Shown piece by piece: positions 45,685 through 59,035 of a stretch of 64,000 nucleotides of DNA. The position numbers and the translations under genes are program-made. Position 1 is the first letter of the stretch. Each line of letters starts with the position of its first letter. The notes under the pieces were generated by a model that saw nothing but the letters and a program-made list of their open reading frames with translations, did no database searches and was not told the DNA's origin. Source of the stretch: Rossellomorea vietnamensis (GTDB lineage: Bacteria; Bacillota; Bacilli; Bacillales; Bacillaceae_B); assembly GCF_001305855.1 (NCBI RefSeq), contig NZ_LIXZ01000001.1, positions 1 to 64,000 on the forward strand, in the 5' to 3' direction.

Positions 45685-45963
45685 TTACTCCTTCTCTACA
45701 AGGCTAATCAATTCATCGTAAAGAGATTCATCTATTTTCGCTTGTAATTGATTGGCTAAAGTATTTTTCTTTTTGGCTAATAAAATGACGTCTTTATCCT
45801 TTGAGAGATAGGCTCCACGTCCTGATTTCTTACCAGTAGGATCGATGGAAACCTCCCCTTCTTTAGACCTGACAATACGTATCATTTCTTTTTTTGGCTT
45901 CATTTCACCCGTTGCCACGCATTTGCGCAAGGGAATCTTCTTGTTTAAACCCATCTTGCCCAC
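45685..45963 (-). CDS. ylxR: YlxR family protein (RnpM)
   Basis: A 92-residue nucleic-acid-binding protein, recently connected with RNase P modulation in B. subtilis. The family motif GRGAYLSKD (about 47-56) and PLRKCVATGEMKPK near the start are present. It begins 3 bp after the nusA stop. Confidence 0.95.
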   Translation of the reverse strand: MGKMGLNKKIPLRKCVATGEMKPKKEMIRIVRSKEGEVSIDPTGKKSGRGAYLSKDKDVILLAKKKNTLANQLQAKIDESLYDELISLVEKE

Positions 45964-45966
45964 CTC

Positions 45967-47100
45967 TTAATCTTGATTTTCGAAATCAATATCTAAAGGC
46001 TCGTTGTCATACTCGTCCTCTTCATCCTGAGGCAAAAAGGCCTCTTCCCGAGGATATAAACCCAATTCGCGTGCATCTGTTTCGCTCTTGATATCAATCT
46101 TCCAGTTTGTCAATTTAGCTGCAAGACGAGCGTTTTGACCACGTTTACCGATTGCGAGTGACAGTTGATAGTCAGGAACCACGACTCTGGTTGCTTTATC
46201 TTCTTCGTTCACCTGTACATCCAGTACTTTAGAAGGACTCAAAGCATTGGCGACGAAAGTCACGGGATCTTCAGACCACTGGACGATATCGATCTTTTCA
46301 CCTTTCAGTTCGTTCACGATCGCCTGTACACGGGCACCTTTAGTTCCCACACAAGCACCTACGGGATCCACTTCAGGGTTTTCTGCGTGAACCGAAATTT
46401 TAGAACGGTCTCCGGCTTCGCGGGCAACAGATTTGATTTCTACCGTTCCGTCAAAGATTTCAGGAACCTCGATTTCAAATAGTCGCTTTAATAGACCAGG
46501 GTGTGTTCGTGAAACAAAGATTTGAGGACCTTTTGTCGTCTTTTCTACCTTCGTGATGAACACCTTGATCCGGTCATGAGGTTTGTATGTTTCGTTAGGC
46601 ATTTGCTCGCTCACCGGTAAGAGGGCTTCAATCTTCCCTAAAGCCACATAGATGAACCGATTGTCCTGACGTTGAACGATACCTGTCATGATGTCTTCTT
46701 CCCGGTCCACAAATTCGGAATAGATAATTCCTCTCTCTGCTTCCCTCACTCGCTGGGTCACAACCTGTTTAGCCGTTTGAGCAGCGATGCGCCCGAAATC
46801 TTTAGGAGTAACTTCAAGTTCAACAACGTCTCCCACTTCGTAGCTTGGGTTGATTTCCCCGGCGTCTTCAACCGAGATCTCAAGACGGGAATCGAACACT
46901 TCATCCACGACTTCCTTACGGGCGAAGACTCTCATCGTACCCGTATCAAGGTTAAGGTCTACACGGACATTTTGTGCCTGGTTGAAATTTCGTTTATAAG
47001 CTGACACAAGTGCCGCTTCAATGGCTTCAATGATGACATCTCTGGCAATGCCTTTTTCTTTCTCTAAAACAGTAAGAGCATCTAATAACTGAGTGCTCAT
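45967..47100 (-). CDS. nusA: Transcription elongation/termination factor NusA
   Basis: 377 residues with an N-terminal RNA-polymerase-binding domain (about 1-125), an S1 domain (about 130-200) and two KH domains (about 205-340, CVGTKGARVQAIVNEL and LAIGKRGQNARLAAKL). The C-terminus is a short acidic tail, as in Bacillus; the C-terminal repeats of enterobacterial NusA are absent. It stimulates pausing and intrinsic termination and acts in antitermination of rrn. Confidence 0.98.
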   Translation of the reverse strand: MSTQLLDALTVLEKEKGIARDVIIEAIEAALVSAYKRNFNQAQNVRVDLNLDTGTMRVFARKEVVDEVFDSRLEISVEDAGEINPSYEVGDVVELEVTPKDFGRIAAQTAKQVVTQRVREAERGIIYSEFVDREEDIMTGIVQRQDNRFIYVALGKIEALLPVSEQMPNETYKPHDRIKVFITKVEKTTKGPQIFVSRTHPGLLKRLFEIEVPEIFDGTVEIKSVAREAGDRSKISVHAENPEVDPVGACVGTKGARVQAIVNELKGEKIDIVQWSEDPVTFVANALSPSKVLDVQVNEEDKATRVVVPDYQLSLAIGKRGQNARLAAKLTNWKIDIKSETDARELGLYPREEAFLPQDEEDEYDNEPLDIDFENQD

Positions 47101-47135
47101 GGTGGTTTCATCCCCCTTTATAGTGCGGTTAGTTC

Positions 47136-47606
47136 CTATGAAAATGTAACAGCCAATCGCGCAATGGCTATCTTATCTGTTGGAATTTCAACCTTCTTTT
47201 TTCGAGTCTTAATGGTTACTTCTAATGATAATAGGTCTGAAGTATAGGAAAGAAGTGTTCCTTCGAATGCTTTTTCGCCGTTCATTGGCTCATATGTTTT
47301 AACATATACATTTTTGCCGATGGCTTTTTCGAAGTCCCTGTCTTTCTTTAAAGGACGTTCAGCACCCGGTGAAGAAACTTCTAAAAAGTAATTATGAGGA
47401 ATTGGGTCAATTTCATCTAACTTTTCACTAAGTCTTTCACTTACTATTCCGCATTCTTCAATGTCAACACCGGAATCCTTGTCGATGAATATGCGAAGAA
47501 ACCAATTGGATCCTTCTTTAACATATTCCATATCAATGAGTTCCAAAGACATGTCATCTAAGATTGGTGTAACAATTTCTTCTACTAGTGTTGTTATTTT
47601 GCTCAT
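47136..47606 (-). CDS. rimP: Ribosome maturation factor RimP
   Basis: A 156-residue 30S assembly factor, first gene of the nusA-infB operon. Recognised from [21 protein letters not shown] and [21 protein letters not shown] chose the ATG at 47606 after CCAGGAGGTAAGT. The frame is open for 55 codons upstream, across the polC terminator, which excludes the longer form. Confidence 0.96.
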   Translation of the reverse strand: MSKITTLVEEIVTPILDDMSLELIDMEYVKEGSNWFLRIFIDKDSGVDIEECGIVSERLSEKLDEIDPIPHNYFLEVSSPGAERPLKKDRDFEKAIGKNVYVKTYEPMNGEKAFEGTLLSYTSDLLSLEVTIKTRKKKVEIPTDKIAIARLAVTFS

Positions 47607-47682
47607 ACTTACCTCCTGGTCTATATGAAAATCGTGCACCAAGACTAGAAATGATAGTTCAAAAATCTCCATGTAATAACGA

Positions 47683-47707
47683 AAGAGTGGGGTGCGACCC
47701 CACTCTT
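47683..47707 (-). terminator. Terminator of polC
   Basis: An 11-bp perfect stem (47683-47693 with 47697-47707) with a GCG loop; on the minus strand TTTCGTTATT follows. It separates polC from the rimP-nusA-infB operon, whose promoter must lie in the next 75 bp but is not clear by eye. Confidence 0.8.
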
Positions 47708-47792
47708 CTACCTTTAGAGCTATCTTTAGTATTTCCAATAAAAATATACCATAATCAACATGTTTATGCAAACAATTCCCATGGTATCAGTC

Positions 47793-50700
47793 TTAGAACA
47801 GGGATAATTGGTTCTTATCCGGCAAAGCTTCCAGGCATCCGTGATTATCCAGATACTCGATAATGGTCTTGGACACGCGGCCTCTTTGCTGAAGATCCTC
47901 TTTAGATAGAAATTCCCCATCCTGCCTTGCGTTTACAATATTGATGGCAGCATTGGTTCCAAGTCCGGGTATGGAGTTGAATGGGGGAATCAAAGTATCT
48001 CCATCGATCACAAATTCAGCAGCCGCTGAACGGTACAGATCAACTTTCTGGAACTTATAGCCTCTCTCGCACATTTCAAGTGCCAACTCCAGAACCGTTA
48101 ACGTATTCTTTTCTTTCGGTGATGCGTCCAGGCCTTTACTATTGATCTCCTCGATTTTGGCTCTTACAGCCTGTGATCCTCTTACCATCGCTTCGATATC
48201 AAAATCTTCCGCCCGGACGGTAAAATAAGCGGCATAGTAAAGTAGTGCATGATGCACCTTAAAGTACGCAATACGAACAGCCATTAATACATAAGCGGCA
48301 GCATGGGCTTTCGGGAACATATACTTAATCTTCAGGCAGGAATCAATATACCAATCCGGTACCCCGTTCTTCTTCATTTCTTCTACCCATTCTTCCTGAA
48401 GACCTTTTCCTTTACGGACAAATTCCATGATCTTAAAGGCAAGTGAAGGTTCGAGTCCCTGATAGATCAGGTATACCATAATATCATCACGGCACCCGAT
48501 CACTTCGCTCAGATTACAAATGTTGTTATGAATGAGCTCTTGTGCATTCCCGAGCCATACGTCGGTACCGTGTGAAAGCCCTGAAATTTGGACCAGCTCG
48601 GAGAACGTTGTCGGCTTTGTATCTTCAAGCATCTGACGGACGAATCTCGTACCGAATTCAGGGATCCCGAGTGTACCCGTCTTACACATGATTTGATCTT
48701 CTGTTACACCCAGGGATTCTGTACCGCTGAAGATTTTCATCACTTCAGGGTCATCGGTGGGAATCGTCTTGGGATCGATTCCGGATAAATCTTGAAGCAT
48801 ACGGATGACAGTCGGGTCATCGTGTCCCAGGATATCCAGTTTCAAGAGATTATCATGTATGGAATGGAAATCAAAATGCGTCGTTTTCCATTCGGAATTC
48901 GAATCGTCAGCGGGAAATTGGATAGGTGAGAAATCAAAGATATCCATATAATCAGGGACAACGATGATTCCTCCGGGATGCTGCCCGGTTGTTCTCTTGA
49001 CACCGGTACATCCACTTACCAAACGGTCAATTTCCGCTCCACGGATCTGAAGCTGATGATCATTCGCGTATCCTTTTACATAACCGTAGGCGGTCTTTTC
49101 CGCCACTGTCCCAATCGTACCTGCCCGATATACATTGTCTTCCCCGAAAAGAACCTTTGTATAGTTATGAGCGTTCGGCTGATATTCACCCGAGAAGTTC
49201 AGATCGATATCCGGAACCTTGTCTCCTTTGAACCCCAGGAAGGTTTCAAACGGTATATCATGTCCGTCTTTCTTATAAGGGACACCGCAATCCGGGCAGT
49301 CCTTATTAGGCAGGTCGAAACCCGACCCGACTGATCCATCATCAAAGAACTCCGATTTTTTGCAGGTCGGACAGACGTAATGAGGAGGCAGTGGATTTAC
49401 TTCCGTGATCTCCGTCATTGTCGCTACGAAAGAAGAACCGACCGACCCCCGTGAACCAACCAGATAACCATCGTCCAACGATTTCTTAACCAGCTTATGA
49501 GAGATTAAATAGATGACCGCGAAACCGTGTCCGATGATACTCTTCAACTCTTTTTCAATTCTGGCTTCGACAATTTCCGGAAGGACTTCGCCATAAATGC
49601 TTTTCGCCATGGCATAACTCATCCTGCGCATTTCCTCGTCGGCACCTTCGATTTTCGGTGTATATAGATCGTCCCTGATCGGCTTAATGACATCTACCAT
49701 ATCGGCAATCTTATTCGAATTATCCACTACGATCTCTTTAGCCGTTTCTTTACCAAGGAAAGAGAAAGCATCCAGCATTTCATTCGTTGTTCTAAAATGA
49801 ACATCAGGAAGTTCATGACGATTCAACGGATTGGCTCCACCTTGTGACCCCACGAGGATCTTACGGTATATTTTATCCGTTTCATTTAAATAATGAACGT
49901 TGCCAGTCGCTACAACAGGCTTATCCAGTTTCCTTCCCAACTCAACGATATTTTGGATGATATCTTCCAGGTTCTTCTGGCTTTGAACGAGATCTAATTC
50001 AATCAAATGCTGGTACACTTCTTTAGGGTGAACTTCCAGATAATCGTAGAAATGGGCCTTCTCCTCCACCTCTTCTTTTCCTTTCTGCATCATCCCTTCG
50101 AATACTTCTCCTTTGTCACAGCCTGAACCTACCAGGATTCCCGCACGGTACTTTTGCAGTTGGGAGCGGGGGATCCTTGGTACCCGGAAGAAATAATTCA
50201 TGTGAGAAATGGAAACAAGCTTATAAAGGTTTTTCAATCCTTCTTCCGTCTGGGCGATCAACGTACAGTGATATGGCCTTGAACGTTTATACGCATCGCC
50301 TTTCCCCATATAATCATTGAATTGATTATGATTAGTGATTCCTTTTTCGACTGCATCTTTCAGCATTTTCAAAAGGAGATACCCAGTGGTTTCGGCATCA
50401 TAGATGGCTCGGTGATGCTGGGTCAATTCAATATCGAATTTTTTTGCCAGTGTATTCAGACGGTGATTCTTAAATTGCGGATAAAGCAGTCTTGCAAGTT
50501 CCAATGTATCTATGACGGGATTGGAAGCTTTTTCAATACCGGCTTTTTGATACCCAGCATTCAAGAACCCCATATCAAAGGATGCATTATGAGCGACCAG
50601 AATATCATCCCCGACCCATTTATGATATCTGAGGAGGACATCATTTATCTCTGGTGCAGTCTGTACCATGTCATCGGTAATGCCCGTCAACTCAATCGTC

Positions 50701-52112
50701 GTGGCAGATAGCGGATGATGAGGGTTCGCAAATGACTCGAATTTATCAATGACCTCGCCATCTTTAATTTTCACCGCCGCGAGTTCAATGATGGTGTCGT
50801 ATACTGCGGAAAGCCCGGTCGTTTCAACGTCAAAAACTATATATGTGCTGTCTTCGAGGGGGAGATCGCGATCATTATAGGCTATCGGGACCCCATCATC
50901 CACAAGATTGGCTTCCACACCATATAAAAGTTTAATATCATTTTTCTTACTTGCGTTATATGCTTCCGGGAAGGATTGTGCAACAGCATGATCTGTGATT
51001 GCAACCGCTTTATGGCCCCATTTTTTCGCTTGGGCCACAAGGCTTGCAACGGAAGAGACGGCATCCATTTGGCTCATTGGAGTATGCATGTGAAGCTCTA
51101 CTCTTTTTTCATCTGCCGGAGCAGTATCGAGTCTAAGGACCGGCTTGATTTCATTCACATCATTGGCGATCATCACAAGGTCCCGTACAAATGTATCGTT
51201 TTGTATGCTTCCACGGCAGCGGACCCACATACCTTTCTTCATGTTGTTCATGACAGCTGCGTCCTCTTTATCCCTCGAGAACATCTTGACCAAAATCGAG
51301 CTCGAGTAATCGGTCACCTTAAATGTAAGCAAGGTGCGTCCGCTCCTGAGTTCTCTAGTCTCACAATCGAACACATAACCCTCAATGGCGATACGACGCT
51401 CTTCGTCATAAATTTCTTCGATTTTACGGAAGTCAGCATCGTCTTTGATTGTAAGGCCAAGCATGAATGGGCCACTCGGTGCATCGCTTGGACCCTCTTT
51501 TTCTGCTTTTTCCATTTCGATTAGTGCCTGTTTTGCTCTTTCCTGATCCTCTTTAAGCTTTTCTTCCAGAAATTTCTCATATTCATTGCTTTGTTCTTCT
51601 ACTTGACTTACCTCAGCATCCAGAACAAATTTAGGAAAACCGAAATTTTCGAACGTGGAGGTGATCATATCTCCGTATTTTCTTTTGAGCTGTGTTGCTT
51701 CTGTGTCATTTGAAGCCTGAACAATGATTTTGTTTCCATGGATCTTCGGCTTTTGAGTATTTAATAATTTTAAAAGAGGAGGTGATATCCCTTGGATTTC
51801 TTTCACACAATCCTGCCAGTAATCCAAAATATGCTGATCCGTTACATTGGGATTCAACACCTTGATCGAATAGCCTACATTGGCAATATGTTTAAAGGAC
51901 GTCTGCAGTGCAATGGAAAATTTGCTCCACACGTTACAAGGGATGATTTCCTCAAACGTAAAGTAAAAATGCCATTTCCTTTCTTTGCGGTACACTGCCA
52001 ATTTCTCAATTTCAGCATGGCTGAAGTACTTTACAAATGCATCCTCTGTTAAGCCTAACTGTTGCAGCAGCAATTGAAACCTTTCCCTTTTGCCCAGGGG
52101 CTTTTCTCCCAT
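47793..52112 (-). CDS. polC: DNA polymerase III alpha subunit, PolC type
   Basis: The replicative polymerase of low-GC Gram-positives with built-in proofreading. 1439 residues from the ATG at 52112, which has GGGGGAAAGG in front; a GTG 7 codons upstream opens the same frame without a ribosome site. Parts: N-terminal domain (1-220); OB fold (about 225-320, [12 protein letters not shown]); PHP domain (about 325-420, [15 protein letters not shown]) interrupted by the DEDD exonuclease (about 420-600, [24 protein letters not shown]), then the rest of PHP (GNVHYLN); zinc-binding Cys cluster ([18 protein letters not shown]); palm with [12 protein letters not shown]; and the C-terminal fingers and duplex-binding part. 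Confidence 0.98.
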   Translation of the reverse strand: MGEKPLGKRERFQLLLQQLGLTEDAFVKYFSHAEIEKLAVYRKERKWHFYFTFEEIIPCNVWSKFSIALQTSFKHIANVGYSIKVLNPNVTDQHILDYWQDCVKEIQGISPPLLKLLNTQKPKIHGNKIIVQASNDTEATQLKRKYGDMITSTFENFGFPKFVLDAEVSQVEEQSNEYEKFLEEKLKEDQERAKQALIEMEKAEKEGPSDAPSGPFMLGLTIKDDADFRKIEEIYDEERRIAIEGYVFDCETRELRSGRTLLTFKVTDYSSSILVKMFSRDKEDAAVMNNMKKGMWVRCRGSIQNDTFVRDLVMIANDVNEIKPVLRLDTAPADEKRVELHMHTPMSQMDAVSSVASLVAQAKKWGHKAVAITDHAVAQSFPEAYNASKKNDIKLLYGVEANLVDDGVPIAYNDRDLPLEDSTYIVFDVETTGLSAVYDTIIELAAVKIKDGEVIDKFESFANPHHPLSATTIELTGITDDMVQTAPEINDVLLRYHKWVGDDILVAHNASFDMGFLNAGYQKAGIEKASNPVIDTLELARLLYPQFKNHRLNTLAKKFDIELTQHHRAIYDAETTGYLLLKMLKDAVEKGITNHNQFNDYMGKGDAYKRSRPYHCTLIAQTEEGLKNLYKLVSISHMNYFFRVPRIPRSQLQKYRAGILVGSGCDKGEVFEGMMQKGKEEVEEKAHFYDYLEVHPKEVYQHLIELDLVQSQKNLEDIIQNIVELGRKLDKPVVATGNVHYLNETDKIYRKILVGSQGGANPLNRHELPDVHFRTTNEMLDAFSFLGKETAKEIVVDNSNKIADMVDVIKPIRDDLYTPKIEGADEEMRRMSYAMAKSIYGEVLPEIVEARIEKELKSIIGHGFAVIYLISHKLVKKSLDDGYLVGSRGSVGSSFVATMTEITEVNPLPPHYVCPTCKKSEFFDDGSVGSGFDLPNKDCPDCGVPYKKDGHDIPFETFLGFKGDKVPDIDLNFSGEYQPNAHNYTKVLFGEDNVYRAGTIGTVAEKTAYGYVKGYANDHQLQIRGAEIDRLVSGCTGVKRTTGQHPGGIIVVPDYMDIFDFSPIQFPADDSNSEWKTTHFDFHSIHDNLLKLDILGHDDPTVIRMLQDLSGIDPKTIPTDDPEVMKIFSGTESLGVTEDQIMCKTGTLGIPEFGTRFVRQMLEDTKPTTFSELVQISGLSHGTDVWLGNAQELIHNNICNLSEVIGCRDDIMVYLIYQGLEPSLAFKIMEFVRKGKGLQEEWVEEMKKNGVPDWYIDSCLKIKYMFPKAHAAAYVLMAVRIAYFKVHHALLYYAAYFTVRAEDFDIEAMVRGSQAVRAKIEEINSKGLDASPKEKNTLTVLELALEMCERGYKFQKVDLYRSAAAEFVIDGDTLIPPFNSIPGLGTNAAINIVNARQDGEFLSKEDLQQRGRVSKTIIEYLDNHGCLEALPDKNQLSLF

Positions 52113-52159
52113 ATTCCTTTCCCCCATTTCCACTCTTGAATCATTTTGTTTACAGAATA

Positions 52160-52208
52160 AAAAGGGCTGACAGCAAAAGGATGGCCTCCTTTAAAGTCGA
52201 GCCCTTTT
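52160..52208 (-). terminator. Terminator of proS
   Basis: The arms AAAAGGGCT-GAC (52160-52171) and GTCGAGCCCTTTT (52196-52208) form a 12-bp stem with one bulge; TTTTTATTC ends it on the minus strand. Confidence 0.85.
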
Positions 52209-52212
52209 AGAT

Positions 52213-53916
<1,704 letters not shown>

Positions 53917-53989
53917 TTACTAGCACCTCATACCATATTAATTATTTATGTAGTGTAAGATTTTCCTTCTCACTATTTTAACTTAAAAG

Positions 53990-54041
53990 AACAGGCAGTA
54001 ACACCCTCATTTTTTGATTACAAAGGGAGAATCTGCCTGTT
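53990..54041 (-). terminator. Terminator of rasP
   Basis: A 9-bp perfect stem AACAGGCAG / CTGCCTGTT (53990-53998 with 54033-54041) with a 34-nt loop, and TTCTTTT on the minus strand. Confidence 0.65.
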
Positions 54042-54060
54042 TTGTTTCATTCGTTGAATT

Positions 54061-55329
54061 CTAAAGGAAAAATCTTTGTATGTCATTCCAAGTGACGACG
54101 AGCATGAGTACCATGAGAAGGGCGAATCCGACGAAGTGGACCATTCCTTCCATTTGACGATCTACAGGTTTTCCTCTGACCGCTTCTACGGCAAAGAATA
54201 GAAGTCTGCCTCCATCAAGGGCCGGGATCGGTAATAAATTCATGATTCCCAGGTTGATGCTAAGGATGGCAGCCCATCTCATCAGATAGTATATTCCGGA
54301 TTTTGCCACTACGTCTGTCGATTGATAGATTCCCACAGGTCCTGATAAGGCATCGATGGAGAATTCCCCAGACACGAGCTTTCCTAACAGTACAAAAATC
54401 ATTTTAGTCCATTCATAGGTTTGCTGGGCACTGTTGGAGACCACCTTGAGTGGTGACTTCTCTACGGGACTGTGAACGCCGATGATCCCGATCTCTTTCC
54501 CTTCGATTTCCTGAGGCTTCGGGGTGACAGGGATTTCAGCATTTGAACCATCCCGGTCAACATTGAACCGAAGTTCATCTCCCGGATGTTCCTGAATAAT
54601 CGTAACAATATCTTCCCAAGTGGAAATTTCTTTCCCGTCGATACTCATGACGATGTCATTCTTTTGAAGGCCTGCCTCTTTCGCTGCCCCATCTTCAGTC
54701 AATTCCCCAAGCACCGGGTCGTTTGTTGGTACACCCTGTAGTAGACCGACCAGGATAAAGATAAAGAAGGCCAAAATGAAATTAAATAATGGTCCGGCAA
54801 AGATGGCCAATGCCCTTTGGGGAAGGGTCTTGGAAGCGAACTGTCGATCCCATGGGGCGATTTGCGTTTCCACACCATCTTCAATGAATACCGCATCTCG
54901 TGAAATCGGGAAGGTTTTCAATTCTTCCTCGTCTTCCTCGTATCCACGGATATGCAGTCTATGTTCGAGATCCGCTTCTTCCACTTCGATGACACGAATA
55001 TTAGGATAGCGATCTTTATTATTCATGACGATTTTAACGATCTTTTCATCCTGATCGAGTACAAGCCCCACACGATGACCAGCCTTGAGCTCCACCATTT
55101 CCGGATCTTCTCCGGCCATCCGTACAAAGCCCCCCAGAGGCAGTAACCGAATGGTGTAGGTTGTTTCATCCTTTTTATAAGAAAATATTTTAGGACCAAA
55201 CCCTATGGCAAATTCACGGCATAGGATCCCTGCACGTTTAGCGAAGATTAAATGCCCAAGTTCATGAAAAAATACTAAAGCCCCAAAAATAACAATAAAG
55301 GCAATCACCGTTTGCAAATATAAAACCAC
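54061..55329 (-). CDS. rasP: Site-2 intramembrane metalloprotease RasP
   Basis: A 422-residue S2P-family protease that cuts membrane segments of anti-sigma factors (RsiW, RsiV), FtsL and remnant signal peptides. The zinc motif HELGH lies at 22-26 in the first membrane helix. A PDZ domain (about 200-280, GAAKEAGLQKNDIVMSIDG) is followed by the second zinc ligand region NLLPIPALDGGRLL near 365. The frame starts with GTG at 55329, but a TTG four codons later (55317) has the better-spaced AAGGTGG and would give an N-terminus like that of B. subtilis; the start is open. Confidence 0.96.
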   Translation of the reverse strand: MVLYLQTVIAFIVIFGALVFFHELGHLIFAKRAGILCREFAIGFGPKIFSYKKDETTYTIRLLPLGGFVRMAGEDPEMVELKAGHRVGLVLDQDEKIVKIVMNNKDRYPNIRVIEVEEADLEHRLHIRGYEEDEEELKTFPISRDAVFIEDGVETQIAPWDRQFASKTLPQRALAIFAGPLFNFILAFFIFILVGLLQGVPTNDPVLGELTEDGAAKEAGLQKNDIVMSIDGKEISTWEDIVTIIQEHPGDELRFNVDRDGSNAEIPVTPKPQEIEGKEIGIIGVHSPVEKSPLKVVSNSAQQTYEWTKMIFVLLGKLVSGEFSIDALSGPVGIYQSTDVVAKSGIYYLMRWAAILSINLGIMNLLPIPALDGGRLLFFAVEAVRGKPVDRQMEGMVHFVGFALLMVLMLVVTWNDIQRFFL

Positions 55330-55438
55330 CTTTTTTATAACCTGTTGGTAACAGATTTAAATGTTAAAGTATCCCGCAAAAAACATGTCCACTATCATTC
55401 TACGTAACAGTCTGTGTAAACATGCTAAAGACCCTTGC

Positions 55439-56584
55439 CTACAACCAACTTGAAACGAGTCGACGGGTCTCGAGATCGATTTCATGGATGGTTTCAAGAT
55501 CAGGTCTATGTATTACCTGATGGGCATTCATAGCCTTTTCAATATATGTTTCTATGTCGAGGAAAGATATTTTATTATCCAGGAACAACGCTACGCTTGC
55601 TTCATTTGCGGCATTCAGAACCGTCGTCATACTTCCGCCGATCCTTCCCGCTTCGTATGCAAAAGCAAGGCACCGGAAACGATTTAAATCCATTTGTTCA
55701 AAATGGAGTTTCCCTATTTCTACAAGGTCCAGCCTTTTCCCAGGTCTTTGAAGCCGGTCAGGATAGGTAAGGGCGTATTGAATGGGAACACGCATATCCG
55801 GTGTACCCAGTTGGGCCATGACAGATGAGTCATGAAATTGAATCATCGAGTGTATGATGCTTTCCCTGTGTTGCACAACGTCTATCCGCTCGTATGGGAT
55901 GTCGAACAACCAATGAGCCTCAATGACCTCCAGGCCTTTATTCATCATGGAGGCCGAGTCGATGGTTATCTTAGCCCCCATAGACCAATTTGGATGATTC
56001 AACGCTTCATGAACCGTGACACCGACCAATTCTTCCCTCGTACGATCTCTGAAACTACCTCCAGATGCCGTAATGATTAACTTCTCTATGTTCTTTTCCC
56101 GCTCTCCCTGAAGAGCCTGGAAGATAGCGGAATGTTCACTATCCACTGGCAGCAGGGACGTCCCCTTGGCCTTTGCTGCTTCCATAACTAGATGACCAGC
56201 TGTTACCAGGGTCTCTTTGTTGGCAATCGCAATCGTTTTCCCAGCCTCGATTGCTTGAAGGGTAGGATATAATCCTACGCTCCCAAGTACCGCATTCACA
56301 AGGATATCGGCATCCTGGTGACACGCTACCTCCACTAATCCTTCTTCTCCATGAAGGACTTTTATAGATGAGGGAAATTCCCTTGACAATGTTTCAGCAT
56401 CTTCTCTGCGCTGTACAGATACGAGCCTGGGGTTGAATTCAGTGATCATCTTCCTGGCTTCTTCTATATTTTTGCCGACAGACATGGCTGTCAGTCCAAA
56501 TTCTTCAGGATGTTCCCTGATGATATCCAGGGTTTGTGTCCCAATGGACCCTGTAGCACCCATTAAGCTGATTTTCTTCAACAA
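55439..56584 (-). CDS. dxr: 1-deoxy-D-xylulose 5-phosphate reductoisomerase
   Basis: The second step of the MEP isoprenoid pathway, supplying undecaprenyl carriers and menaquinone. The 381 residues begin with the NADPH loop [15 protein letters not shown] (8-22). [15 protein letters not shown] and [16 protein letters not shown] carry metal- and substrate-binding residues. It follows cdsA by about 40 bp in an isoprenoid/phospholipid cluster with uppS. Confidence 0.97.
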   Translation of the reverse strand: MLKKISLMGATGSIGTQTLDIIREHPEEFGLTAMSVGKNIEEARKMITEFNPRLVSVQRREDAETLSREFPSSIKVLHGEEGLVEVACHQDADILVNAVLGSVGLYPTLQAIEAGKTIAIANKETLVTAGHLVMEAAKAKGTSLLPVDSEHSAIFQALQGEREKNIEKLIITASGGSFRDRTREELVGVTVHEALNHPNWSMGAKITIDSASMMNKGLEVIEAHWLFDIPYERIDVVQHRESIIHSMIQFHDSSVMAQLGTPDMRVPIQYALTYPDRLQRPGKRLDLVEIGKLHFEQMDLNRFRCLAFAYEAGRIGGSMTTVLNAANEASVALFLDNKISFLDIETYIEKAMNAHQVIHRPDLETIHEIDLETRRLVSSWL

Positions 56585-56627
56585 CTACACTCCTCCCGAT
56601 TCCAACCTACCTCCCCTTAAGTCCACG

Positions 56628-57410
56628 TTATAACAGAAAGTGAAGAAGGGGTAAAACAAATAACAAGCTGTCGAAACGATCCAGCATACCACCATGTCCC
56701 GGTAGTAAATGTCCTGAATCCTTTACTTTGTAATGCCTTTTGAGAGCAGACTCCACTAAGTCCCCCACTTGTCCAAAAATAGATAGAATCGCTGTCACGA
56801 TCACTAGTTTCGGGATGGACATCTCAAGGTCGGTGGAAAACGTCATGATGACGCCCACGATGACAGCACAGATGATGCCACCAACAAAACCTTCAACGGT
56901 CTTATTCGGGCTGATTTCTGGCCAGAGTTTCTTTTTTCCCATTGCCCTGCCAATGAAATAAGCACCCGAGTCGGTTGCCCAAATGATAAATAAGGCATAA
57001 AAAACAAACTGCACGCCTTCCAGACGGATTTCCATGAAATAATAGAAACCGATCCCTACATATAAAACGCTTAAAAGTGAAAACGCCACATCATCAAAAT
57101 TGAAACGATTCTTGGTGGCCACTGTATACGTTAAAAATAATAACACGGCAAGAAAGGCAAGCTCAATTTTGGAGTAACCGAAATCTGTAATGATCCCGAT
57201 CGTTTCCGTCGGAATGAGGAACACCCACAAAAGAGCAAGGGATAATAAGCCCGGAATGCTGAAAACCCAACGCCCCCTCATCTTTAAAGCTTCGTATAAA
57301 CTTATGGAAGCAATCAGATACATTAAGATGATGAATGGCGTTTCCCCAAAAATGATGATTGGTAAAAATATTGCTGCTGCTACCACTGCTGTAATAATTC
57401 TTTGTTTCAT
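56628..57410 (-). CDS. cdsA: Phosphatidate cytidylyltransferase
   Basis: Makes CDP-diacylglycerol, precursor of all phospholipids. The 260-residue membrane protein has about eight helices. The family signature near the C-terminus is complete (SALKRHYKVKDSGHLLPGH followed by GGMLDRFDS). Its ATG overlaps the uppS stop by one base (TAATG), so translation is coupled. Confidence 0.96.
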   Translation of the reverse strand: MKQRIITAVVAAAIFLPIIIFGETPFIILMYLIASISLYEALKMRGRWVFSIPGLLSLALLWVFLIPTETIGIITDFGYSKIELAFLAVLLFLTYTVATKNRFNFDDVAFSLLSVLYVGIGFYYFMEIRLEGVQFVFYALFIIWATDSGAYFIGRAMGKKKLWPEISPNKTVEGFVGGIICAVIVGVIMTFSTDLEMSIPKLVIVTAILSIFGQVGDLVESALKRHYKVKDSGHLLPGHGGMLDRFDSLLFVLPLLHFLL

Positions 57411-58201
57411 TAGGATTCCTCGCTTTGTAACCCACCAAATCTTCTTGAACGACCTTGATATGCCTCGATGGCCTCAACTAAATGTTCCTTACCAAAATCC
57501 GGCCACAGTACATCCGTAAAAAAGAACTCCGTATAAGCCAATTGCCAAAGCATAAAGTTACTTAAACGGATTTCTCCACTCGTTCGAATAAGCAGGTCTG
57601 GATCTTTTAAATCTTTCGTCATCAAATAACTTGAAAACAGTTCTTCATTTAAATCACTCTCATCTAGTATTCCATTCTGGACATCTTTTAAGACATGCTT
57701 CATAGAATCGATGATTTCTGACCGGCTGCCATAGTTCAAAGCAAAGTTCAGGATTAGCCCGTCATTGTGCTTTGTTGCTTCCATGGCCTTTTTAACGGCT
57801 GTCCTCGTGTGGACAGGCAGGGCATCCGGAGAGCCCATCATCTTCACTTGCACATTTTCTTCAACTAATTCGGGAAGAAACGTCCCAAGAAATTCCTCTG
57901 GCAATTTCATAAGGAACTCGACTTCCATTTTAGGGCGTTTCCAATTCTCTGTAGAAAAAGCATATAAGGTTAAAGCTTCGAGTCCCAGTTCATTTGCCAA
58001 TTTGGTAATCTTGCGGACACACTTCATGCCTTCATGGTGTCCTGCCACCCTTGGCAACGCCCTTTTTTTGGCCCATCGTCCATTACCATCCATAATGATC
58101 GCTATATGACCCGGAATCGGGTGTTTTAATAATTCCTGAAATCGATCATCCACTTCCTCGGAAGTTTGCTGTCGTTTCCATTGTTTAAGCTTGTTTAGCA
58201 T
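57410..58201 (-). CDS. uppS: Undecaprenyl diphosphate synthase
   Basis: A cis-prenyltransferase making the C55 carrier for peptidoglycan and teichoic acids. 263 residues from the ATG at 58201 after GGTGGAGGATTTTT; the frame extends 8 codons further. The active site MDGNGRWAKKR has Asp38; GHHEGM, LYAFSTENWKRP and the C-terminal DLLIRTSGEIRLSNFMLWQ are typical. Confidence 0.97.
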   Translation of the reverse strand: MLNKLKQWKRQQTSEEVDDRFQELLKHPIPGHIAIIMDGNGRWAKKRALPRVAGHHEGMKCVRKITKLANELGLEALTLYAFSTENWKRPKMEVEFLMKLPEEFLGTFLPELVEENVQVKMMGSPDALPVHTRTAVKKAMEATKHNDGLILNFALNYGSRSEIIDSMKHVLKDVQNGILDESDLNEELFSSYLMTKDLKDPDLLIRTSGEIRLSNFMLWQLAYTEFFFTDVLWPDFGKEHLVEAIEAYQGRSRRFGGLQSEES

Positions 58202-58477
58202 AAAAATCCTCCACCAACAATCCAAAAAATATTTACCTTTACTATCATATCAAAAAACAAGGAAGATATCTTTAAGAAAATAGATTATGTATGTTCATAA
58301 AAATAGTAGAACGTTTTGTCAGGATCGTCCGCCCAATCACGACCGTAACAAAACGCTCAACCCAGAGAAAAGGAAAGCTATGTCGATTATTTTTGGCTCT
58401 GCTCTAAAAAAGGGACCGGCCCATAAGGAATATGAGTTCACTTACAGGACAGCCCCTAATGATTCGTTTATGAAAGA
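58202..58477. other. frr-uppS intergenic region
   Basis: 276 bp. Near frr, a GC-rich segment (about 58405-58460, GGGACCGGCCC facing GGACAGCCCC) ends in TTTTTT on the minus strand and is probably an imperfect frr terminator. Nearer uppS, a -10 TATGAT (58249-58244) suggests a promoter, but its -35 is unclear. Small frames on either strand have no ribosome site. Confidence 0.45.
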
Positions 58478-59035
58478 TTACACTTCCAGCATCTCTTGTT
58501 CTTTATCTTTTGCGATGTTATCAATTTTGACGATACTTTCATCTGTCGCTTTTTGAACATCATCAGAGTAACCATGAAGATCATCTTCAGTGATGTCACC
58601 GTTCTTTTCTTTTTTCTTCAATTCATCGTTAGCATCACGGCGAATATTACGGATGGCGACCTTTGCATCTTCCGCTTCTTTTTTCACAAGCTTCACAAGT
58701 TCCTTGCGTCGCTCTTCCGTTAAAGCAGGAACGACGATACGGATGATGTTTCCATCACTTGTAGGTGTAATGCCGAGATCCGACTTCATGATTGCCTTCT
58801 CAATGTCACCTAAAGCTGATTTGTCATAAGGCTGTATGACTAGCATACGGGCTTCAGGAATAGAGATTCCGGCTAATTGATTGACCGGTGTCGGTGCACC
58901 ATAGTAATCGACCGAGATCTTATCAAGCAGGGAAGCATTTGCTCTTCCTGCACGGATGCTTGCTAACTCACGTGAAAATGTTTGAATGGCCTTTGTCATT
59001 CTTTCTTTTGCATTTGTTATGATCGTGTTTGGCAT
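58478..59035 (-). CDS. frr: Ribosome recycling factor
   Basis: A 185-residue factor that with EF-G splits post-termination ribosomes. It begins [18 protein letters not shown]; the [19 protein letters not shown] hinge region and the C-terminal [19 protein letters not shown] are family consensus. The ATG overlaps the pyrH stop by one base (TAATG). Confidence 0.98.
   Translation of the reverse strand: MPNTIITNAKERMTKAIQTFSRELASIRAGRANASLLDKISVDYYGAPTPVNQLAGISIPEARMLVIQPYDKSALGDIEKAIMKSDLGITPTSDGNIIRIVVPALTEERRKELVKLVKKEAEDAKVAIRNIRRDANDELKKKEKNGDITEDDLHGYSDDVQKATDESIVKIDNIAKDKEQEMLEV

Noticed and set aside
47607..47771. N-terminal extension of rimP
   Set aside because: The extra codons cross the polC terminator; the ATG at 47606 has an AGGAGG site and the family N-terminus.
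50976..51524. 182-codon + strand open frame opposite polC
   Set aside because: Shadow of conserved polC coding sequence (PHP/OB region).
53917..54060. Possible T-box leader before proS
   Set aside because: Only 144 bp including the rasP terminator; no T-box sequence or antiterminator could be seen.
58287..58556. 89-codon + strand open frame between uppS and frr
   Set aside because: It has no ribosome site and overlaps the end of frr antisense.
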